From Sparassis latifolia (Eukaryota > Basidiomycota > Agaricomycetes > Polyporales > Sparassidaceae): DNA of 64,000 nucleotides. The stretch covers positions 868,001-932,000 of the forward strand of contig CM031553.1 in the NCBI GenBank assembly GCA_018466975.1, in the 5' to 3' direction. How positions within the stretch are numbered: position 1 is the stretch's first letter; every line of letters begins with the position of its first letter. Position numbers and translations under genes: made by a program. Of this stretch, positions 32,977 through 44,206 are shown piece after piece. Under the pieces are notes generated by a model, which was given only the letters and a program-made list of their open reading frames with translations, did no database searches and had not been told where the DNA came from.

Positions 32977-34583
32977 CTACTCATCACCATCTTCCGGGGG
33001 TTCATCGATTCGCCGTGACGCCGTTTTCGCGTCCTTGTTCGCCTTCCATTTCTCGTTGATCTCCTCCGCAGTGGCCGCTCGAGGGCGCTGAAGCAGCGGT
33101 ACATAGTTTCCTTCCTGTCGCAACGCACCCGCCCCTATAGGGAACCGCAGCACGGTCCCTGGCAGGATGGGCGAGCTGCGAGGGTGACTGACGGGGAAAT
33201 ATTGCGGAGGTGCAGAGTGGTATCGCGAAGCCGCGCGTAAGAAGTGGGCGTCGAGCGTAGCGTGGATTACGGAGCGCTGGTGAAGGGACTGCAGCATCTG
33301 GATGAGGTTGTTCGAGTACGACCGCTGCCCGTCCACCGCCGTCTCGTCGTCCTGCGCATCTGCACGCCATCGCACTGCGGTCTCGTCGTAACCGCACTCC
33401 CAGAGCATCAGTGGGAGCGGGTCTGCGATCTGATAGCCTGGTTTGCTCGGCACCACTGGAGGTGCCGCCCTCCTCCCTTGGCTGCAGGAAGCGGGTTGGC
33501 AGCATCAGTGTTAAACAGCGCGTTCACCACCAGGGGACGCTCCATGCCTGTTCCTACTAGGAACAGAATCGCCATAATGTGTCGCACCTGATTGTACAGG
33601 AAGGACGCTCCAACGAGGTCCAGCACGTACACGCTATCGTTTACGACGTTGATTTCCGCCGAAAGGACATTCCTAACAAACGACGTGAGCTGCTTTGAAG
33701 CGTCAATTTTGCAGAAATTGCGAAAGTCGTGCTCTCCGACGAAGCACTGTGTCGCATCTCGCATGGCTGAGACATCAAGACCTTTGGGATCAAAGAAATA
33801 TTTGTAGTGGCGATATCGACATGAAAAGCGTGCAGAGAACTCGTCCGAGACGGGCGACCACGCAATGATGCGGATAGTCGGTGGAAGAACGTTGTTGAGA
33901 GACGAGATGTAATGCAGTTCGGTGCATGGCTTTGGAGGTACAGACGACTGAGAGGTATTGCGGGGCTCGTCCCAGTCAGCCATCAGCTGGAAATCGCCTT
34001 CAAGACCAGGACCGTCACTTGCTCCTTCAAGTGCCCCATCTACATCGTACACTGCTTCCACGTTCTCGTTTGCATCATGCATGTCACTTGCCGCGTCCTG
34101 CTTGTTCTGTTCGTCCTGGTCCGACGGACGAAGAAATTCTGGCAACGCGCTTCTCACCCAGAAACTCACGACCTGGCCCGCAGCGCTGACCCCTCTATCC
34201 GTGCGCCCGCACTTCTCCCAACCACAGCCGGTGAAACCGCCCTTGGGGTCGACCAGGCGCGTACGCACGAGCGCGTCAAACAACACGCTCTCCACCGTCG
34301 GCAGTGGAGACGGTGTCTTCTGGAATTCCAACCCGCTGTAATGTGATCCATCGTAGGTGAACTTGAGCGCGATCTTCCGGCGCGGTTGAGCTGCATAGTC
34401 GAATTGCTTTGGGGGTCGAGTGGGACTTCTTCTGTGAGCGGGTTGACGATGAATGGTAGTATCGATTTGTCTGAGACGCGCAATGAGCTCTTCTCGTGTC
34501 CAGCTATCGTATGTGCTTGCCGCTGAAGGTGAAGACTGCATGATTCGCAGGTGTGCAGGCAGGAGGCGCAAGCCACCGAGCAT
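32977..34583 (-). CDS. DEG1: tRNA pseudouridine(38/39) synthase (one frame break)
   Basis: Intron-free frame, 535 aa if one missing base is allowed. The DEG1/PUS3 core has K-I-A-L-K-F-T-Y-D-G-S-H-Y-S-G-L-E-F, then C-G-R-T-D-R-G-V-S-A with the catalytic Asp (residue 129 from the first ATG). R-F-S-C-R-Y-R-H-Y-K-Y-F, E-H-D-F-R-N-F-C-K-I-D, F-L-Y-N-Q-V-R-H-I-M and D-P-L-P-L-M-L-W-E-C-G-Y follow. It modifies U38 and U39 in tRNA anticodon arms. The frame changes by one base at about 33464-33467, in the G/C run after A-A-K-G-G-G; no GT-AG intron explains it. A second in-frame ATG at 34539-34541 may be the real start. About 80 acidic residues are inserted after the catalytic region. It is divergent from the otubain gene. 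Confidence 0.92.
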
Positions 34584-34879
34584 GCGCTACGTACCCAGCC
34601 GAAGCGTCGCAACAATCAGCGACTGATCTGGGGCTAGCTTTGACTGGTCTTCGGCTCCAAACTCTCCGATAAATTGAGCTGACTAGCTGACAGTCGCGGG
34701 GGAGAAAACCGAGAGAAAACAAAAGGTTTGCGAACGCGCGAGAACAACGATGCCATGGGCGCTTACAGTCACATCGCGCAGATCATCTCACTTGCCAAAT
34801 CGAGGTGTGGCAGAAAGACTAAAAGGCTGTGGTAGAACTTCATCGGTGCGCTATCTCTCTCTGAACACGATATTGCACG
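34584..34879. promoter_or_regulatory. Divergent promoter, DEG1 / otubain
   Basis: 296 bp between two head-to-head start codons. No canonical TATA box is seen. Confidence 0.5.
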
Positions 34880-36303
34880 ATGTCTGACATTTTCCGCAGC
34901 CTCGAGGATGTTTCAAATCCCGAAAATGTGCCAACCCGTCAGTGCAGATCTTGACTGGCATCCTCTGGCATGCATCGAACTGACTGACTCTCGATCATAC
35001 CCACAGCCCGGCCATCGACGACTGCTCTTCCAGAAGTTGAGAGAACTCAAACCAGGAGAAGAACTGCAGACGAAGGTGAGCCCCGCGTATCACTGTTAAA
35101 ATATTGCTAGCCGTGCTTGATGTCGATTTCCAATTATTTTCCAGAGTTCAGTCCCCTCACACCGTTGCGGACTTATGAATTGAACGAGGTACGAGCAGAT
35201 TGTTCTTGTTGACTACAGTGTTTTATATATCCTACGGAAATGCAGAAACTAATGTCAGAGAGCATTCCCCTGCGGCCACTGATCGCGCCAATAGAGTCCA
35301 TGCTAGAGCTCCGTGCAGAGTACGAAGGTGGCTCGCAGGAATTCGTGCAGCAAATCGATTGGCTTGTGGCGAATGGCTGGAAGGGTGTCAGGAGAGCACG
35401 AGGAGACGGTAAGCTATTCTCGTAAATTTGAGTGTAGCTTAACCTAAATTCTCTCAGGTGACTGCTTCTACCGCTGTGAGACATGATCAGTTTGTGGCTT
35501 TGCATTCGTTCGTTTATCTTTTTTACCCAGCATTGGCCTTTGCATACGTTGAGAGGATACTTCAAAATCCGGAGCCCGTGATGGGCGTTACCAGTGCGAT
35601 CTCGCTGCTTGAAGTATCCCAGCCAATGTTGGAGGCGGCCGGCTTTGAGCCAGTCGTTTTCGAGGACTTCTACGAGGTCTTTGTCTCTATAATCAACAGA
35701 ATCATCATCCCGGGGCCCGACGGTGAGCTTCTCACGCCTATAACGCTACTCGAAGCTTTCAACAATGACGAGGGTGCGTATATTTCGCTCGCGTTCGTTC
35801 AGATACACTTACTACTGGTTTATTGTGGTTCTCCAGTCTCGAACTCGATCGTCGCGTATCTCCGTCTGCTCACGTCTGCTCAAATTCGCGAGGATCCGGA
35901 GTCGTATGCGGCGTTTCTGTTCCACCCCGAGTCAGGCGAGTCGATGGATGTCCGCAGCTTCTGCGAGAACTTCGTCGAATCAGTCGGGAAGGAAGCTGGT
36001 CTGTGCTCTCCCGAATCGATTTACATCTTGCATCGCACTGACTCTCCGCCAGACCACGTCCAAATCACGGCGCTCTCTCGTGTGATGAAAGTCAACATCG
36101 ACGTCGCATATCTCGATGGACACACGGCGGAGAAGGTCGACTTTGTCCACTTCCACAACACGGACTACTCTGGGCTGGAGCCGATCATCTTGCTGTATAG
36201 GTATGTTCGGCTGCGATAATAACTGTCACTTCCGATCTCACGTCTGTCCTTCAGGCCCGGTCATTACGATATTCTCGACCAGCGGGAATATGAAGAGCTT
36301 TGA
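34880..36303 (+). CDS. OTUB1: Otubain-type deubiquitinase (OTUB family)
   Basis: Eight exons: 34880-34937, 35007-35075, 35145-35188, 35246-35408, 35458-35475, 35531-35773, 35837-36200, 36255-36303, all in frame, 335 aa. The catalytic stretch R-A-R-G-D-G-D-C-F-Y-R-S-L-A-F places Asp111 and Cys114. The His is in R-P-G-H-Y-D-I-L (His323) near the C-terminus. Upstream, P-L-R-P-L-I-A-P-I and F-V-Q-Q-I-D-W-L match the otubain N-terminal helices. Otubains cleave Lys48 chains, and in animals OTUB1 also blocks E2 enzymes directly. The first 55 residues are basic and variable. The exon with the catalytic Asp/Cys is only 18 nt and flanked by equal phases. Confidence 0.95.
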
Positions 36304-36988
36304 GTAGATGTAATGCTATGGTGTAACTTGATCCTGCTTTCGAGATATTGACAGAGGAAGTGATACCTATACAATTGTGTACGCTAGTAGTATGGTCGAA
36401 TTGTCGTCGTGCAGATACCCTGCTGGAATCCATCTTCATGTTCAGTTCATTCATGGTGGAAACAAACCCCTGCAAGGATATTATTTCCCTTAGCTTCACT
36501 GGTGTCCTGAAGACTCTCAAATAATTGTGCAGTTGTGCAGTCACCAGTGATGATCACGAGCGGCTATTTCCGAGGCGAATGGTCTGTGCGTTTCACGTGA
36601 TCTTCTCTTACGTAATGTTGAAGGGTGTTCTCACCGCAGGGGGCAACGCAGGCAAGGCAGCCCTCTCACCCAGAGCCAGCCAGTGTGCAGTGAGCCTGCG
36701 CCTAACCGTCCGCCACCGCTCCATTTTTTCCACCATCGTTCCACTCGCTCCCCACTTATAACTATCAAAGGTGCGTTTTAGGCTCTTATCCACGTATTCT
36801 ACGACTACCGCCCCATCGATAAGGGGCTTGTCGGCGTCGAGGACGACGGCGCCGGTGTTGGCGGGCAGGTCACGCCCCCAGCGACGCGCCGCGACGCGCA
36901 CCGCGTCCCACGCGCCCCTCGCCCCCTATCGCGTCGTCTGTCTTCTACGACGTGTCGAACGTTATGCTCACCCTTTTCCACCCTCCAG
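36304..36988. other. Intergenic region upstream of NHP6
   Basis: 685 bp. The stretch at 36600-36980 is GC-rich and contains an antisense open frame that looks like a shadow. An ACTTATAACT sequence at 36755-36764 may be a weak TATA element. Confidence 0.35.
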
Positions 36989-37705
36989 ATGCCCAAGGAA
37001 TCCACGAAATCGAGCAAGGTGACCCGATCCGCATCCAGCGCGTACCCACACTGACCCTGTCCACAGAGAAAGGCCGTCGACAAGGCCGAGAAAGCTCCCA
37101 AGGCCAAGGCCAAGAGAGACCCTAAGGCACCCAAGCGTGCGCTCTCCGCATACATGTTCTTCAGCCAGGACTGGCGAGAGCGGATCAAGGCAGAGAACCC
37201 TGACGCCGGGTTCGGTACGTCTGTGTCTCCTTCGTCGTGTCCGCTCGCTCACTGTATGGCCATCACAGGCGAGATTGGTAAGCTTCTCGGCGCAAAATGG
37301 AAGGAGCTCGACGACTCCGAGAAGAAGGTTAGTTGTGATTCATAGTTGACCATCTCATGTTGCATTGCGTCGTCCTGCACCATAACGTCTCCTGAGATTG
37401 TGGATGTTGTGGAGTTTGTTGTGCGTTGCACCGGGCATCCGCACTGTCGCGAGATATGCAGGACTATATTGTGCACTCAGATGGTTAATTGAATGCATAT
37501 ATGCGTCGATATTTACCCGCTTATCTGTCGTAGCCGTACATCGAGCAAGCTGCTCGCGACAAGGCACGCGCTGAGCAAGAAAAGTCCGAATACGACGTGC
37601 GTGTCACCTGCATCACTTACGACCGCGTATTGACACGTATATATGTAGAACAAGAAGGCTGACAGCGCCGGCAGCGGTGATGGTGGTGACGAGGACGACG
37701 AGTAA
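36989..37705 (+). CDS. NHP6: Non-histone chromosomal HMG-box protein, NHP6 type
   Basis: Five exons: 36989-37018, 37067-37214, 37269-37327, 37534-37596, 37649-37705, in frame, 118 aa. A basic N-terminal tail (K-A-P-K-A-K-A-K-R) leads into one HMG box: [15 protein letters not shown], then [20 protein letters not shown] and [11 protein letters not shown]. An acidic Gly/Asp tail follows (yeast NHP6 lacks this long acid end). These proteins bend DNA, act with the FACT complex and help Pol II and Pol III initiation. The third intron (37328-37533) is 206 nt, longer than most here. Very secure. Confidence 0.97.
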
Positions 37706-39260
37706 ATCGATACCCTCACATATGCACTCTCCACTCTGCTCGCGCTGCTCCCCCGCAGACGTCTCGTCCCGCTAATTATTTCTTCGTCTTCTGTCTGCTC
37801 TCTCTGCCTCTGCGCTATACTCTACTAAACCCGCATTCCGCATTCCTCTGCTCTTCGTTCTTTTGCTGGCTCTTCTGTCTGTACTACTCTTATTTGTGCG
37901 CACTGCTACTCGTCGATCACTTACAATCTTCGGATCTGCGTATATCGTATACGTATACTGTATCTTGAACGATGTCGTGTAATACTAGACGATGGGTGCT
38001 GCTGCTGCTACCACTCTGGTCTTGTTCGTAAACATGCAGTCCGATTCCTTCGAATTCTTTCCGCGACAAAGGGATTAATGCGGCCGCCCGCGGTAGCTTG
38101 TACTGAACACGGTCACTTAGTGCGTGAGCCCTCTAACTTGTTAATATTAATCATGAGTTGCAGACACAGGATGTGTAACTTATCCGGTTAAGCGTCATGT
38201 CAGCCTCACAGTGAGAAGGCGTTGGTGCAACTACATCATGTGTATGTCACCTCCAATTCACCGAGCGATAAAGGCTTTCCCGAGGGAAAGTCTGTGACCA
38301 CCAAGAGGACCCAGGAATTAGACGTCGTCCAAAAATCTTGGAATTTTGTCCGGACTTTTTTGCCATTTTTCCGGGTTTTATGTGCGGATGCTGGGACGGT
38401 TAAGGTCCACTGCCTTCCTATTTAAGAAAATCTGAGATATTTTCAACGATTTTCGGCATTTTCCGGTTTATTTCCGTCGATTACCGGCCCTCCCTGTCCG
38501 GATGGCGCCACGGCCTTCTCGAGGCGGAGGACGTGTTTGCCCGGACGCTGCGTCGACATCGTTCGGTCGATTTTCTCGAAAATTTGTCCGGATCTCGCTA
38601 CGTCTGAGGAATGTCCAAAGGTCCTCCCAAGGCCCGTTGGCCGTTACCGATGCAAGGCGCCGTGAAAGACGAATCGCAAACGGTCCGCGTCAACGATATT
38701 ATGGAGTCTCATTCAATCTTGTTTATATGTTGATACCGACTGCACTGGTTGATACTGCAATTGCACAGGATATCCGCGAAAACAATGGGCGTCTTCCTCA
38801 GGCTGAACGCATACATCCAGCAGCGCACACTGGCATGCAGCCCCCGGATGGATTTATCTACCTCCGATTATTCATCGTCCAACGTTGGCCTAGCTGCAGC
38901 ATTTTATCTTGTCCTTTCATCTCTGTACTTCTCTGGTAATAAAATTTAAGGAATGGATGCTCTGTTAAGTATCTTCTGGAATGTCAGCGAATTTAATCAA
39001 CTCCCTGTGACCTTTGGGCTGACGTCATCGATTTTGAGGTGGCACTCGAACCGTCTGCCGCCTTGCGGCACGGACATCTAGGCCCTGACTAAAATGTATT
39101 TGTGACCTTTGCATCTCCCGAATTGTCCCCCACACTCTGGTCTCCTACATTCTCGACATCGACTGTCCTATACATATTTCAGTCTGTGCCACCAAAAAAA
39201 CATATCGTATTGCTGAACATACATCGTAGTGCTTTCGAATTTTGCTGTCCGTTGCTTGTT
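37706..39260. other. Long intergenic region with AT-rich TTTTCCGG-type motifs
   Basis: 1.55 kb without a supportable gene. The first 350 bp are pyrimidine-rich NHP6 3' flank. From 38320 to 38600 the motif TTTTCCGG or close variants (TTTTGTCCGG, TTTTTCCGGG, TTTCCGTC) recur at irregular spacing, giving a repeat-like texture. Short open frames there have no family motif. Confidence 0.4.
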
Positions 39261-41786
39261 ATGCCCTCATCTGTGACGTATCCGCGCTACTCTGCCGTAT
39301 CATCAAACCTGCGTTCCGACCGAGTTGCGTTATTGAGCGATGCCCTTGAGACAGACGACGAGGCGGATGATAGCTCCGCGGAGTCTGAGGCGGATAGTTT
39401 TCCTGGGTCGTCCAGGAGTAGTGTCGTAATTCCTCGTGGGTCTTTTGCAAGTTTTGTGAGCTCGGAGACTGAAGTCGGGTTTAGAGAGCATCCGCAAACA
39501 TGTAAAAACAGATGAAACAGAGTGTCCCACAGAGGACACTCCCCTTCTGCTACCTGTACCCGTTCGAGGTACTCGCAAGCCAAGAGAGCCTTCACGTTCC
39601 ACTGGCAAGAGGAGCGTGTACTGGGAAGAACTCAGGACTCTCACGAAATATACCTTGCCAGTGTTTGGGTTCGTCGTCGCTCTTTCTTCATCACACGGAC
39701 CTTGTCATACACGCTATCATGCTAATTCGTTTCCACTAGAACTCAGCTCTTCGAGTACTCACTAGTGATTGCGTCCGTCATATCAATCGGCCATCTGTCT
39801 ACTACAGCGCTCGCGGCGTCGACGCTGGGATCTATGACAGAGAGCGTGACGGCGCTGAGCATCTTCATCGGATTTACCAGTGCGTTGGATACGGTACTCC
39901 CCAGTGCATGGACATCTTCGCACCCCGAGTTGGTGGGATTATGGGCCCAGCGGATGGGTTCGTTGCGCTCCGTTATGACTTAATCCAATGGCTGACTTTG
40001 GAACCGCAGTTGTCGTGTTAGCAGTAGTCCTTGTGGTATGTCTGTTTTCTCGGCGTTGATACAACTGGTGCTCATGGTGGTACTCAGCCTATAATTGGCG
40101 TCTATTTTAACTCAGAAGCCATCCTCCTCATGCTCAAGCAGGATCCGGAGGTGGCTCACCTCGCCGCAACATACCTCAAGTGGTCGACGATCGGTCTACC
40201 CGCCTACGCTTTCAACGGCGTGGCCCGGTACGTGTAACTTCGTCATTTTGAGAACCGAAGTTGACAGTCCTTCTAGCCGATATTTCCAGTCGCAGGGTAA
40301 GCCACATTCAATCCGCTCAAACACATTTTTTAGCTCAGCTCGTGTGTAGGTCTATTCAGCGTCCCGACATACATCATCCTTGTCATAGCCCCCATCAATG
40401 CCCTGCTTAACTATGTGCTAGGTGCGTTCATCACCATATAGTCTGAGTTACACCACTTACCCTTCCGTAGTTTGGGGCCCAAAACCGTTCGGCCTTGGAT
40501 TCATTGGAGCGCCTATCGCTAGTTCCATTTCGTTCAATCTTATCTCGCTAGCGTCCATCGCTTATGGCGTTTTCTTCGTTCCGAGGAAGGCCTGGCACCC
40601 ACTGTCATTCAGGTGCTTCACTAATCTGGGTGTTCTGGTGCGGTTGGGTTTCGCGGGAGTTGGTGCGCAATGAAAGGCGTCGAGACTTGATCTCATGCTC
40701 ACCGTTGTCTGCTTCGTCTACAGGCCAGGTAGCATCTGAATGGTGGTCCTGGGAGCTCGTCAGTCGTGAGTATACCCTTTTTCTGGACATTGTGTTTGTT
40801 TCTCATGTATAATCCCAGTTGCTTCCAGTATGTGGGTTATGTTCTCATCACAGATGACGGGTGACTTGCATTACTCATGATGACTGACTTACAGGCTTGG
40901 TCCAGTGGCACTCGCAGCCCAATCTATAGTGAGTGTGTCGTCCTCGACAACCTATCAAGCGCCTTATTCCCTCGGCGTTGCTACGACTGTTCGGTATGTC
41001 TCTGCAGGCGATCTTGTGTTGCGTCACGAACTCACCGTATCGCGGAATACAGAGTGGGCAACTTACTTGGTAAAGGAAATGCCAAACGCGCAGGCGTCGC
41101 TGCGAACCTCTCCATTTACATGTCGCTCGGCATCAGTATGGTGTGGAGGTCAGCTATACTTCGTTGACGCACTCAGTACGCGGGCTGATGTCTTTTTTGT
41201 GCAGTACCATGTTCCTCGTCTTTCGGCATTCGTGGGCGTATCTCTTCAACGATGACCCAGGTTCGTCCTCCGTTCTTTGTGTTCATATAGTGTTGGCTGA
41301 TGATAGCGATTGCGCGATATGTAGAGGTTGTTGCGCTTGTAGCGTCGCTGCTGCCGTTACTCGCTCTGTTCCAGGTTGTAGATGGGCTCGGTGGAGTTAC
41401 TAGTGGAATACTGCGAGCACGAGGCATGCAGGTGCGTATCCCTTTTCATGAGTTCAGCTGTTGTGCTGACGGATATTCGCCCAGTCTACCGGTGCAGTGC
41501 TGAACTTCAGGTGAGCATCATCACTCATGTCGTCCATCCTCCGCTGACTGTTCACCGCAGTGCCTACTACATCCTGGGCATCCCTTTCGGGATGTGGCTC
41601 ACGTTCAGGAAAGGCATGGGGCTAGCCGGGCTGTGGATCGGGTTGACCGTGGCTATGGTGTACTGTGCGATTGTTGGCGTGTGGCTGTGCGTACGGACTA
41701 ACTGGGAGAAGGAGGTGGAGAAGGTCCAGTTGCGTGTTGCGGCGGACCAGAAGGCCAATGCAGGAGATGTTGAAGCGCAAAGCTAG
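39261..41786 (+). CDS. MATE-family multidrug/toxin extrusion transporter (one frame break)
   Basis: Fifteen exons: 39261-39668, 39740-39957, 40010-40035, 40088-40227, 40277-40296, 40350-40421, 40471-40662, 40724-40765, 40819-40831, 40895-40993, 41053-41148, 41205-41260, 41325-41431, 41485-41510, 41561-41786. About 579 aa once one surplus base is ignored. A long acidic N-terminus (residues 1-110) ends in W-E-E-L-R-T-L-T-K-Y-T-L-P-V-F, the standard entry to the MATE fold. Then come F-T-S-A-L-D-T-V-L-P-S-A-W, D-P-E-V-A-H-L-A, P-A-Y-A-F-N-G, E-W-W-S-W-E-L and R-V-G-N-L-L-G-K-G. Twelve membrane segments are expected, with Na+ or H+ antiport of organic cations. In exon 1 the frame shifts by one base at the GGG of 39477-39479; dropping one G restores a continuous helix-forming stretch. 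Exon 9 is only 13 nt. Confidence 0.92.
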
Positions 41787-42013
41787 ATGCAGGCGCTACC
41801 CTCCATGCATGAGTTTCCTGGGTCGCATCGATATCATTGGACTTCGTCAGTCTTTCTCATTCATGCATGTGCCACACGCGCACACAGTGTGGAGGGTTGT
41901 GCAAGGCATTATGCACTGTGTATCCATACTAATGTATTCTAGTTGCATCGGTCCATACTCGTAACGATAGCAATTCTGGTCTGGAGTCATTCTAAAGTTC
42001 TAATATGGTTTCA
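41787..42013. other. Convergent 3' intergenic stretch
   Basis: 227 bp between the MATE and SurE stops. No feature seen. Confidence 0.4.
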
Positions 42014-43209
42014 TCAGCTCGGCAGGCAGCTCAGTGGCAAATTCGCGAGCCTCTGCAGCACGGCGGCTTGCATGGTCAAGTTAGCGTCCATCTTCGTCGA
42101 TGCGTCCACGACTGACACGCTCGCAAAACACCCCGCCGCGACGACATTGCTCTCGAGCGGCAGCGTCGTACTCCCACACGTCTCCACATCCGTTGCGAGA
42201 ATATTGAGGAACACACGCGACAGCACCCACTGGTAGTCCGCCGGTGACGGGCACGCGTCCACGGAGGGGTAGTTCACGTTCAGCGTGATTCCACCTGGGA
42301 GGAGCGGGGAGATCCCGCTGGACGTGAGTGCCTGGACGAAGGTCGCGGTGAGCGCGGAGTATGTCTCCGCGGCGAGCGTGGACGTCGCGTTGGGCGTGCT
42401 CGTGAGCGTTGTGTAGGAGACTTGCGAGCCGCTTGTACCCGAGAAGGCGATGGAGGGGATGCCCTCTTTCGCGGCTTCGCAGGCGGCGCCGCTGGAGGAA
42501 TCGAGTCAGAGAGAGCTTATTAATGAGCTTCGGGAACGACTTACAGCGTGCCCGAGAAGAAGACGGCTAGTCCGAGGTTACCTTCGAGTGTGATAAGAGC
42601 GTGAACTTGGGCCGGTACAATTTGCAGGCTTACTTCCGATGTTAGGCCCGCTGACGACCAACTCAGGCGGGCCGCCGAAGAATTGTGGGGCCAGGGTCTG
42701 GATGCCGTACCTAGCGGCATCCACACTATGCTCCGCCGGTCAGCCTGGATATCCCACCCACTGGTAGCATGTCCACACGTACGGGAATGCGTTCACATAG
42801 TTAAGGCGAGCTGGGAAAATACACCGAATATGAAGTCCAGTATAAGTGTTGCGAGACGGATTCACGTACGATCTGAGGCATTGAAGCCTTCTGCAGGCGA
42901 TCCCGTAGGGCAGGTATCAAATTCACAGGGCTCGCCGAGAGGCGTCGGCGTCGCAGACGTCGAACCTGTGCCAGACATGTTCACCGCGGGTGCGGACAAA
43001 ATGACCTACGGGACTGCCAAGGTGAGATTAATGGGTCTACAGGGAATATAGTCACTCACATCAAACCCAGTGCTGGTCAGCGCGGAGAACTGGGCACGGA
43101 CCTGCGCTGTCGCCCAACCGTCATCGTTGGTGAGGATGATGTTCTGGGCGCAGCCTGCAGTGATGCACCCGAGCGCGAGGGTGGTCGTGAACAAAGTGGC
43201 GCCGTGCAT
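42014..43209 (-). CDS. Secreted SurE-like 5'/3'-nucleotidase (acid phosphatase)
   Basis: Six exons on the reverse strand: 43060-43209, 42870-43005, 42783-42810, 42634-42725, 42545-42581, 42014-42491, in frame, 306 aa. Residues 1-21 form a signal peptide ending near A-G-C-A-Q. The mature protein begins with the SurE metal site N-I-I-L-T-N-D-D-G-W (Asp29 and Asp30). It continues with V-I-L-S-A-P, Y-V-N-A-F-P-V-D-A, G-P-P-E-L-V-V-S-G-P-N-I-G, S-G-T-L-G-A-A-C-E-A-A and S-I-A-F-S-G-T-S-G, all family landmarks. Bacterial SurE is a cytoplasmic nucleotidase; secreted fungal versions are taken to be extracellular phosphatases. Paired cysteines (C-E-F-D-T-C) suggest disulfides. The start was chosen at the signal peptide; 22 upstream in-frame codons exist but add no conserved sequence. 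Confidence 0.92.
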
Positions 43210-44206
43210 CTCTACGGAGCAAAACCAGAGGGTTGCAGCTCTGGTCAACGCTCTTATGGTGACCTTTAAACCCATCAGTGCAACCCACCGGGACGAAATT
43301 GCTCCTGGAAGCGGGTGGCACGTTCGACATGGTGATCGTAAATTTGCATCCTCAGCAGCACATGGTCAGCCTGATAATTTTCAAGCGCTGTTTGGTGTTA
43401 GTCGATACGAATGAGAAGGTGATAACCATATGGCAACGTGCATGAGGCGTAATCATTCCTAGGAGATGCCGCCGCGTAACACATAGTCACCATCAAGCTG
43501 AGCACAGAGAAGGTTAGGCTAACGGCTGCGCATGCCGCAATGGTGGGCCTCCAACAACGCCTTCTGCAAACAATCATCATCATCTAGCTGCAAGAGTACT
43601 TATCTGTTCTGGGACTACCGCTCTGAGGAAAGTCTTGTATCCTCGTGCGCTGATTGCTATAATTATGATCGCCGATGCACATGCAATCGGAATTCTCTGT
43701 CCGTGGATTCTCGGCGATTTGCAGACAATCTGCCAATATGATAGGTGAGAGCAGGCTTCCTCCTCCCAAACCAGAGCATGGACTGCAGGTCTTAGGAATA
43801 TGTAGGGACCGGAGATGCGTCGGAAATGAGGCGACCAGCTGCCAAATAGGCTCAGAAGCTCTGACAGGTCTTCGATGTGAAGATTTTTTTGCCTCAGATA
43901 CGCTAGAACTTTTATCTGTACCACCACCATGCTGAAGTTCCGCTGGAGTCAAGCAGGAATAACACGAAATTGGCGGGACAGATGCACTTCACTGCTCGGC
44001 GCCGGCCATGGGCGCCGTCCCACAGGAGAGATGGAACTGATCAACTCAATAGATAAGATGAGATTGTGGAGATCAAGTCAGTTTTTGATCAGACTTCTTC
44101 CCTTGACTCGAATTTATTCTTCTCTCCCGCCTTCACTCCATTCTGATTGTTATTCTGACTGTCAGGCCGATCAATCGCGACACGGGTAATTTCAGAGAAA
44201 GGAACA
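43210..44206. other. Divergent region, SurE / branched-chain aminotransferase
   Basis: Just under 1 kb between two head-to-head start codons, larger than the other divergent promoters here. Short open frames at 43398-43583 and 43584-43952 (reverse) show no family motif. No clear promoter element was found. Confidence 0.4.

Noticed and set aside
33005..33505. 167-codon reverse frame in the DEG1 3' half
   Set aside because: It is the wrong-frame reading of DEG1; the correct frame there carries the conserved P-L-P-L-M-L-W motif.
36608..37188. Open frames opposite NHP6 and its upstream region
   Set aside because: No family motif; they overlap secure NHP6 exons and GC-rich upstream sequence.
43398..43583. 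Short reverse frame with a hydrophobic start resembling a signal peptide
   Set aside because: Only 61 codons, no downstream exon keeps frame, and the region is probably the SurE promoter.
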